Assembly: GCA_035286465.1 (NCBI GenBank) | Contig: DATEDF010000071.1 | Location: 1-64,000 of the forward strand | DNA length: 64,000 nt | DNA from: Fen-1231 sp035286465 | Lineage (GTDB): Bacteria; Gemmatimonadota; Gemmatimonadetes; Gemmatimonadales; Gemmatimonadaceae | Direction of reading: 5' to 3' | Shown here: piece by piece, positions 58,689-64,000 of the stretch | Position numbering within the stretch: position 1 is the first letter of the stretch | How the letters are laid out: the number at the start of each line of letters is the position of its first letter | The notes under the pieces: model-generated | Told to the model about the DNA's origin: nothing | The model's database searches: none | What the model saw: the letters and a program-made list of their open reading frames with translations, nothing else | Made by a program: the position numbers and the translations under genes

Positions 58689-60071
58689 CTACCCCGCCAC
58701 CGTGGTCTCTCGCGCCAGCTCGAGTAGCCGCTCGCGGGTGTTCTGCGCGGGATCCTCGATCACGCGATCGAGCAGGAGGGCGAGCATGCGGCCGAGCCGC
58801 CGTCCCGGCTGGATTCCCACCGCGCGGAGGTCTTCCCCGTCCACCGCGAGGTCGGCGAGTTCGATCGGGTCGCGAAAGGCGATCTGCCGCGCGCGCGCCG
58901 CAAGGGGCGCGAGGCGGGCTTCGACCGCCGGGTTGGGCTCCTGAGCCAGCTTTGCGCGCCAAAGGGCTTCAGAAAGCGAAATGAAGGCATCCGTGCGCGT
59001 CCTGCCGGCCGCCGCCACCCAGCGGCGCACCGCGGCGTCGGCGGGATCCGCCGCCCAGAGCGCGCCATCCATCGCGTGGCCGATCGCGTGGCGCGTCGCG
59101 GCGAGCCGAGTGATCCAGCTGACGTCCGCGTTGGAGAAGCGCAGCGCCCTCGTCGCCGCCTCCGCGGTCTTCCCGGCTTCCCCAAAGAAGAGCATCGCCA
59201 ACCGGTTCAGCGTCGCGCCTTTCTCTTCGCCCTTCGCCAACCCTTCGCCCTTCGCCAACCCTTCGCCCTTCACCATTCGCCCTTCACCCTTCACAGACTC
59301 GTCACCCCTCACCCCCGGCAAATAATCCACCGCCAGAAACCTCTCGATCGGCGCCTCCGCAATCGCCGGCACCAGCTTCGCGAGCGCGCCCGACGTCCTC
59401 CACCACTCCAGCGCCACGCTCGGCCTCTCCACCTGCTCCATCGTCTTCTCCAGCTCCTGCCTGACGCGCTCCGGCGAGAGGCGGCCCAGGTGCGGAGCGC
59501 TCGCCGCGATCGCCTTCCACGTCTCCGGCTCGATGTGGAAGCCGAAGCGTGCGGCGAAGCGGATCGCGCGGAGCGCGCGCAGGCGGTCCTCGCGCATCCG
59601 GTCGTCGGGTGTGCCCACGGCCCGCACGACGCCGCGCTGGAGATCGAGCCGGCCGTCGAACGGGTCGCGGATCTCCTCGGACTTCGGATGGTACGCGATG
59701 GCGTTGATCGTGAAGTCGCGCCGCGCGAGGTCGTCGTCGAGCGAGGCGCCGAACTCGACCTCCGCGTGCCGGCCGTCGGTGCGCACGTCGCGGCGGAACG
59801 TGGTCACTTCGTGCATCACCCGGTTCCTGTCGAGCACGCCGACGGTGCCGAACTCGACGCCCACGGGGACGGTACGCTTGAAGAGCTTCATCACCTGGTC
59901 GGGCGTGGCGGCGGTGGCGAGGTCCCAGTCGAGGTGCGTGTGGCCGAGGAGCGCGTCGCGGACGGCGCCGCCCACGCACCAGGTCTCGAAGCCCTCGCGC
60001 TCGAGGCGCGCGACGATCTCGCGGACGGTGTCGGGGGGGTCGAGGCTCTTGAGCGAACGAGAATGCTTCAC
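58689..60071 (-). CDS. tRNA nucleotidyltransferase / poly(A)-polymerase-family protein
   Basis: 460 residues from GTG 60071 (GTGA overlap). WCVGGAVRDALLGHTHLDWDLATAATP (class II nucleotidyltransferase active site, near 30-55, in parts), RRDFTINAIAYHP, DPFDGRLDLQRGVVRAVG and the domain C motif EDRLRALRAIRFAARFGF are present. It adds CCA to tRNA or poly(A) to RNA. Between IERFLAVDYLPG (near 255) and ATLNRLAMLFFGEAG there is about 30 residues of KGEG-type repeats encoded by the array at 59223-59318. The C-terminal half is helical as in the family. Confidence 0.9.
   Translation of the reverse strand: MKHSRSLKSLDPPDTVREIVARLEREGFETWCVGGAVRDALLGHTHLDWDLATAATPDQVMKLFKRTVPVGVEFGTVGVLDRNRVMHEVTTFRRDVRTDGRHAEVEFGASLDDDLARRDFTINAIAYHPKSEEIRDPFDGRLDLQRGVVRAVGTPDDRMREDRLRALRAIRFAARFGFHIEPETWKAIAASAPHLGRLSPERVRQELEKTMEQVERPSVALEWWRTSGALAKLVPAIAEAPIERFLAVDYLPGVRGDESVKGEGRMVKGEGLAKGEGLAKGEEKGATLNRLAMLFFGEAGKTAEAATRALRFSNADVSWITRLAATRHAIGHAMDGALWAADPADAAVRRWVAAAGRTRTDAFISLSEALWRAKLAQEPNPAVEARLAPLAARARQIAFRDPIELADLAVDGEDLRAVGIQPGRRLGRMLALLLDRVIEDPAQNTRERLLELARETTVAG
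59223..59318. repeat. CCCTTCR-type repeats inside the nucleotidyltransferase gene
   Basis: A run of CCCTTCG and CCCTTCA-like units, in part arranged as two 18-bp units, spans 59223-59318 and encodes VKGEG, LAKGEG and similar peptides. The repeats resemble, but do not copy, those in hflX; the peptide similarity (V[RK]GEG) arises from related G-rich heptamers on the minus strand. Confidence 0.75.
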
Positions 60072-61015
60072 GGGCGTGGGCGGTTGTCGGTCGTCGGAGG
60101 TCGGTCCCCGGATTCCGCGGCGGCTGCCTCGAGGGAACGCAGTCCGGCCTCGAGCGACACCGACGGCGCCCAGCCGGGAAGCGGCGTCCCCTCGGTCCAC
60201 GGCGCGGCGGCCTCGCGCGCCCGGAGGGGGCGTTCGCCCCACTTCGCGGTCAGGACGACGCCGCGGGCGCGCTCCCACGCAGCGAAGAGCTCCCGCATCG
60301 TGATCGGCGCGCCGGAGCGCACGGCGAAGACCTCGTGCCCCGCGCCGCTCATCTCGAGCACGCGGCGCGCCGCGATCACGAACGCGCCGGTGGCGTCGTT
60401 CACGTGGACGAGGTCCAACGGCCGGTCGGCGCGCACCATCGAGAGCGCGCGGCCGTCCCGCTCCGCGGCGAGCAGGGCCGGAATCAGTTTCGGGCGCGGG
60501 TCGCCCGTGCCGTAGCTGTCGGTGAGGTCGAGCGTGACCGCGCGGAACGCGTGCCCCTCGACGTAGTACGCGAGCAGGTCGAGGAACGCCTGTTTCGTCG
60601 CCGCGTAGAGGTTCACGGGCGAGTACGCGCGGTCGGCGAAGTGGCGCCACGCCGAGCCCGCGTGCACGAGGCGCGTGGCGCCGGCCGCGCGCATCGCGTC
60701 GAGGAGCTGCGCGCCGAAGACGACGTTGTCGCGCACCAGCGGCTCGACGTCGGCATCCCCATGCTCCGCGACGAAGCGCGACGCGAGGTGGAACACGATC
60801 GCGGGCCCGGCGTCGGCGACGATGCGCGCGAGCCCGTCGGTCGAGCCGTCGTGCCGGTGCGTGCGCGCGCGCGCCGCGAGCGCGCGCACGAGGGGGTCGC
60901 CGTCGGGACGGCGCACGACCGCGTGCACCTCCCACCCATCGGCGGCGAGGCGGCGCGCGAGATGGCCGCCGAGGAATCCGGTCGCGCCGGTCAGGAGCGC
61001 GCGCGGATACTTCAT
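60068..61015 (-). CDS. NAD-dependent epimerase/dehydratase family protein
   Basis: 315 residues from ATG 61015. ALLTGATGFLGGHLARRLA is the cofactor motif; VNLYAATKQAFLDLLAYY holds the Tyr-Lys pair near 147; TLDLTDSYGTGDPRPKLIPAL is the substrate region. It looks like a housekeeping or secondary-metabolism sugar or dihydroflavonol-type reductase; its substrate is unknown. The last ~14 residues (GDRPPTTDNRPRP) are encoded by a heptamer array at 60082-60116, so its C-terminus is an appended repeat. Confidence 0.82.
   Translation of the reverse strand: MKYPRALLTGATGFLGGHLARRLAADGWEVHAVVRRPDGDPLVRALAARARTHRHDGSTDGLARIVADAGPAIVFHLASRFVAEHGDADVEPLVRDNVVFGAQLLDAMRAAGATRLVHAGSAWRHFADRAYSPVNLYAATKQAFLDLLAYYVEGHAFRAVTLDLTDSYGTGDPRPKLIPALLAAERDGRALSMVRADRPLDLVHVNDATGAFVIAARRVLEMSGAGHEVFAVRSGAPITMRELFAAWERARGVVLTAKWGERPLRAREAAAPWTEGTPLPGWAPSVSLEAGLRSLEAAAAESGDRPPTTDNRPRP
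60082..60116. repeat. heptamer array (GGTCGTC type) at an epimerase/nucleotidyltransferase junction
   Basis: Five units resembling GGTCGTC (such as GGTTGTC, GGTCGTC and GGAGGTC) occupy 60082-60116, 35 bp. They encode the C-terminal end of the epimerase and lie just before the next gene's GTG. The length matches the arrays at 12887 and 61025. Confidence 0.75.
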
Positions 61016-61024
61016 GCCAGTAGA

Positions 61025-61059
61025 CAGCTCTCGGCTGTCAGTCATCAGCCGTCAGCTCA
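61025..61059. repeat. heptamer array (CAGCNNT type) filling a gene junction
   Basis: Five units resembling CAGCCGT or CAGCTCT occupy 61025-61059, the whole gap between the SDR stop and the epimerase start (41 bp). The pair GACAGC/GCTGTC inside it can form a small hairpin. It may act as a junction hairpin or weak terminator, but no function is shown. Confidence 0.75.
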
Positions 61060-61905
61060 ACCACACAGCACGCTGCCACCATTGACGTTCACGATCTCGC
61101 CCGTGACGTGCCGCGCGCCCTCGAAGCAGAGCGAGACGATCGGGAACGCGACGTCGTCGGGCGTGGCCACGCGGCCGACCGGGATCGTCCGTGCGATGCG
61201 CTCCTTGCCGCCGCCGGCGAAGGGATCCGCGCACATCTCCGTGTCCACCCAGCCGGGGGCGACGGAATTGACCGTGATGCCGTGCGGCGCCAGTTCCACG
61301 GCGAACGACTTCACGAACGCGATCATCGCGCCCTTGCTCGCGGCGTAGTCGGCGTGCATCGGCTCGCCGCGCTGGCCGGCCGTGCTCGAGACGAGCACGA
61401 TGCGCCCCCCACGCCACGCGGCGGGCGTTTCGCCGCTCGCCCGCATCGGGCCGCCCTGGCCCAGGAACTTCGCCCGCTGGGCCAGCATCGCCCGCGCCGC
61501 GGCGCGCGAGACGAAGAAGGTCGCGTCGAGGTTTTCCCGGATGGTGCGTGCCCAGCGCTCGTCGGTGAGATCGCTCGCGGGAACGTCCTCCGCGGGCCAG
61601 ATGCCGGCGGAGTGGACGCAGATGTCGAGCCCGCCCAGCTCGCGCACCGCGTGCGCGACCAGCGCCTCGGCGCCGGCGACGGTGCCCACGTCGCCGGCGA
61701 ACGAGGCGCCCTTGACGCCGTGCCTGGACAGCTCGATGCGCATCGCGTTCGCCTCGTCGTGGCGCGCGCGGTACCCCACGCACACGTCCGCGCCGCACCG
61801 CGCGAGGAGCCGCGCGACGGCGGCGCCGATGCCGCGCGTGCCCCCGGTGACGAGGGCGCGATGGCCGTGGAGACTGAAGGGAGGGGACACTGTTGACTGG
61901 ACCAT
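61057..61905 (-). CDS. FabG-like short-chain dehydrogenase/reductase
   Basis: 282 residues from ATG 61905. RALVTGGTRGIGAAVARLLA (cofactor), VHSAGIWPAED, VLVSSTAGQRGE and YAASKGAMIAFVKSF (full Tyr-Lys catalytic pair near 195) are classical SDR features; the C-terminus GEIVNVNGGSVLCG is typical of 3-oxoacyl-ACP reductase-like enzymes. An insertion of about 20 residues (QRAKFLGQGGPMRASGE) is longer than usual for FabG. It is divergent from the TetR gene by 88 bases, so TetR may control it. Confidence 0.85.
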   Translation of the reverse strand: MVQSTVSPPFSLHGHRALVTGGTRGIGAAVARLLARCGADVCVGYRARHDEANAMRIELSRHGVKGASFAGDVGTVAGAEALVAHAVRELGGLDICVHSAGIWPAEDVPASDLTDERWARTIRENLDATFFVSRAAARAMLAQRAKFLGQGGPMRASGETPAAWRGGRIVLVSSTAGQRGEPMHADYAASKGAMIAFVKSFAVELAPHGITVNSVAPGWVDTEMCADPFAGGGKERIARTIPVGRVATPDDVAFPIVSLCFEGARHVTGEIVNVNGGSVLCG

Positions 61906-61954
61906 AGTATGCCGTGTGACCGGGCGGCACGAAAGCGCACCCCCGCCGGGCCTC

Positions 61955-61983
61955 TTGACATTCCCACCTAACGCTGTTAGGTT
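61955..61983 (+). promoter_or_regulatory. tetR-family promoter with internal operator
   Basis: Consensus TTGACA (61955-61960), 17-bp spacer and TAGGTT (61978-61983) form a promoter 11 bases before ATG 61994. ACCTAAC-GCT-GTTAGGT (61966-61982), a perfect 7-3-7 palindrome, sits between the two hexamers and over the -10. A TetR dimer bound there would block polymerase, giving autorepression and perhaps control of the divergent SDR gene. Confidence 0.75.
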
Positions 61984-61993
61984 GGCCGACACC

Positions 61994-62662
61994 ATGAGAA
62001 AAGCCAACGCCGCAGCCGACGCCCGTTCCGCCACGCCCTCGCTCGCCCGACGCGAGCGCGAGAAAGCGGAGACGCGCCGGCTCATCCTCGGCACCGCGCG
62101 CGCGCTGTTTACCCGCGGCGGGTACCACAACACCACCATGCGGCGCATCGCGGACCGCATCGGCTACACCGCCACCGCCATCTATCATCACTTCGCGGAC
62201 AAGGAGTCGCTGATGCTCGAGCTGTGCGCCGGCGACTTCCGCGAACTCGGCCGGGCGCTCACCTCCATCGGCCGCGTCGCCGACCCGATCGAACGCATCC
62301 GCCAGATGGGCCGCGCGTACGTCCGGTTCGCTCTGGAGCACCCCGAGCAGTTCCGCTTCATGTTCCTCATCGAGCGGCCGATGCCCGGGCCCGAGGAGGT
62401 CCATCGCCTCGACCCGGGAGAGGACGGCTACCAGTTCCTGCTCGGCTCCGTGCGGGAAGCGATGGCCCAGGGGCGCTTCCGCCCGGAGTTCCGGGACCCC
62501 GACGTCGTGGCGCAATCGCTCTGGGCGGCCGTGCACGGGATCGCGACCATCCACGTGAACACGCCCGAAGTGGGGCACAAGTGGCTCGACCTTCGCGATC
62601 CGTTGGAGACGGCCGATGTCTGCTGCGATGCCCTGATGCAGGGACTCCTCCAGGCCCCGTGA
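61994..62662 (+). CDS. TetR/AcrR-family transcriptional regulator
   Basis: 222 residues. After a ~20-residue basic tail, RLILGTARALFTRGGYHNTTMRRIADRIGYTATAIYHHFADKESLM is the family's helix-turn-helix (about 30-75, described in parts). The C-terminal ligand domain has AYVRFALEHPEQFRFMF. Its operator is probably the palindrome in its own promoter. A TolC-like gene 51 bases downstream indicates control of an efflux operon; ligand unknown. Confidence 0.92.
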   Translation: MRKANAAADARSATPSLARREREKAETRRLILGTARALFTRGGYHNTTMRRIADRIGYTATAIYHHFADKESLMLELCAGDFRELGRALTSIGRVADPIERIRQMGRAYVRFALEHPEQFRFMFLIERPMPGPEEVHRLDPGEDGYQFLLGSVREAMAQGRFRPEFRDPDVVAQSLWAAVHGIATIHVNTPEVGHKWLDLRDPLETADVCCDALMQGLLQAP

Positions 62663-62713
62663 AACTTCCTTTTTCTTTTGTCCGTAGACATAACACCGTT
62701 ACACGAGATACCG

Positions 62714-64000
62714 ATGTTCCTCACACTCCTGCTCTCAGCCGCTGCGACGCTCCAGGCCCAACAGCCGGGATCGGCGCTCGACTCCCTCGCGCGCGTCGCC
62801 ATCGCGCGAAACCTCGCCGTACGGCGCGCCGCCGAAAGCGAGCGTCAGGCCGACGCCGCGGTCTCGCAGGCCCGCGGGCTCTTCCTCCCGGCCCTCGGCG
62901 TAGAGGCGCGCTACTCCCGGTTCGACGGGGTGGTGAACATCGGCGACTTCATCAATCCCGCCTACGCCACGCTCAACGAGCTGATCGGGCGCGAGGCCTT
63001 TCCGACGAACATTGACGCGACGCTTCCGTTCCGGCAGGAGTCGAAGCTGCGCGGCACGGTGCCGCTCTTCAACGGCGCGCTCTTCGCGAACCTCGCGGCG
63101 GCCCGCTCGATGCGGTCGCTCCGCGGCGCCGAGCGCGCCGCGGCGGTGCGCCGGCTCGACGCGGACGTGCGGATCGCCTGGCTTGACTGGGCGCGCGCGG
63201 CTCGCGCGGTGGAGATCCTGGACGCCGCGCTCCCCGTGATTGCGGAGAACGCGCGCGCGGCGCAGCGCCTCGTGGACGCGGGGAGCGCCACGCCCGACGC
63301 GGTGCTGCGCGCGCGCGCCGACCTGGCCGAGGCGCGCCAGCTGCGGGGCGACGCGGCGCGCCTCCGGGATGCGGCCCGGGGCGCGCTCAACCTCCTCCTC
63401 GATCGCGCGCCTGACGCACCCGTTCCCGCGTTCGGCGACGACGCCCTCCCGCCGCTGCCGGTCGTGACGCTGGCCGACGCGCTCGCCGCGTCCCGCCGGC
63501 GGGAGGAGTTCGCGATGGCCGGAGCCGCGGTGGACGGCGCGCGCGCGCAGGGGCGCGCGGCGACCAGCGCGTATCTCCCGTCCGTGTCGCTCGCGGCGGA
63601 GTACGGCATCCAGGGCAACGCGTACCAGTTCGACCGGAGCCACGACGTGGCGATGGGAACGGTCGTGCTCTCGTGGAACCTGTTCAACGGCGCGCAGGAC
63701 GCGGCGCGGCGGGGCGCGGCGGCCGCGGCCGAGCGCGGCGCCGAGCTGCAGCGCACTGAGGTCGAACGTCAGGTGGCGCTCGACGTGCGCATGGCGTGGG
63801 ACGCCGTGGCGGTCGCGCGCGAAGCCCTCGCCGCGAGCACCGAACGTCTCGGCGCCGCACGCGCCGCGTTCACCCTCGTGGACCGGCGATTCACCGAGGG
63901 CTTCGCGCCGCACCTCGAGTGGTCCGACGCGCGCGCCAGGCTCACCGCGGCGGAGCTGAACGTGGCGCTCTCGCGCTACGCGCTCGCGGCGCGCGTCGTG
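62714..64000 (+). CDS. TolC-family outer-membrane efflux protein (3' end outside window)
   Basis: 429 codons are visible from ATG 62714, open to the window edge. A signal peptide (MFLTLLLSAAATLQAQ) precedes the repeated TolC/OEP pattern: AIARNLAVRRAAESERQADAAVSQARGLFLPALG, LDWARAARAVEILDAALPVIAENARAAQRLV-type helices and WNLFNGAQDAARRGA, corresponding to the two pseudo-repeats that form the barrel and alpha tunnel (named in parts). It should form a trimeric outer-membrane channel with an RND or ABC efflux pump probably encoded downstream, under the TetR regulator. Confidence 0.88.
   Translation, partial: MFLTLLLSAAATLQAQQPGSALDSLARVAIARNLAVRRAAESERQADAAVSQARGLFLPALGVEARYSRFDGVVNIGDFINPAYATLNELIGREAFPTNIDATLPFRQESKLRGTVPLFNGALFANLAAARSMRSLRGAERAAAVRRLDADVRIAWLDWARAARAVEILDAALPVIAENARAAQRLVDAGSATPDAVLRARADLAEARQLRGDAARLRDAARGALNLLLDRAPDAPVPAFGDDALPPLPVVTLADALAASRRREEFAMAGAAVDGARAQGRAATSAYLPSVSLAAEYGIQGNAYQFDRSHDVAMGTVVLSWNLFNGAQDAARRGAAAAAERGAELQRTEVERQVALDVRMAWDAVAVAREALAASTERLGAARAAFTLVDRRFTEGFAPHLEWSDARARLTAAELNVALSRYALAARVV

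Noticed and set aside
1..64000. tRNA, rRNA, riboswitch or IS elements
   Set aside because: Reading both strands I found no cloverleaf, conserved rRNA segment, transposase or terminal inverted repeats with target duplications; a covariance-model search would be needed to exclude small RNAs.

Overview
The window is G+C-rich, densely packed bacterial chromosome. Most adjacent genes overlap by 1-4 bases (ATGA, GTGA, TTGA, even CTGA) and GTG starts are common. Tat and lipoprotein signals, an ExbB/ExbD system, LEA/WHy-type lipoproteins and outer-membrane barrels indicate a diderm. The overall style suggests Gemmatimonadota or a related soil phylum, but no 16S rRNA or ribosomal marker is present, so this is an inference. 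I saw no tRNA, rRNA, insertion sequence or CRISPR array.

Region 1 (1-3.7 kb) holds small mobile or defence-like genes: a single-chain MNT-HEPN protein with a DUF4926 partner, a Phd/VapC toxin-antitoxin pair, a Tat-exported DsrE-like protein and a Uma2-family nuclease. The MNT-HEPN and Uma2 genes share a nearly identical, ungapped promoter module with a long palindrome, and both appear to be leaderless.

Region 2 (3.8-16.9 kb, minus strand) is an envelope operon. It encodes two paralogous outer-membrane barrel/coiled-coil proteins, a periplasmic coiled-coil protein, a 1588-residue secreted repeat protein, a Pro-rich secreted protein, one ExbB/TolQ, two ExbD/TolR and two proteins ending in an AgmX/PglI-type domain (one membrane-anchored, one lipoprotein). 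This resembles the energised parts of myxobacterial gliding machinery but in a different assembly, and is the best candidate for an undescribed trans-envelope machine. A second transcript behind it encodes another barrel protein and a small secreted protein.

Region 3 (17.0-52.9 kb) is a surface-polysaccharide locus, nearly all on the minus strand. It contains Wza-like export, a Wzc-type tyrosine autokinase, a PglK-like ABC flippase, an EpsG-like polymerase, a WecA/MraY-type initiating transferase, at least five glycosyltransferases, and many sugar-nucleotide and modification enzymes. GmhA plus a domain-swapped HldE-like enzyme indicate an activated heptose; a split transketolase in the same run could supply its sedoheptulose-7-phosphate precursor. 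A plus-strand pair (SDR plus ThDP-dependent acetolactate-synthase-like enzyme) sits inside the locus. The middle (about 22-41 kb) looks less G+C-rich, consistent with transfer.

Region 4 (53-64 kb) returns to core-type genes: hflX, a WHy lipoprotein, two vapBC pairs, rarA, a ZIP transporter, a tRNA nucleotidyltransferase, an epimerase and an SDR, then a TetR regulator with an operator inside its own promoter, followed by a TolC-like gene running off the end.

A cross-cutting feature is the presence of short arrays of heptanucleotide repeats with different unit sequences. They lie at gene junctions (often 35 bp) and inside genes (42 and about 84 bp, frame-preserving), adding peptide insertions to HflX, RarA and the tRNA nucleotidyltransferase.
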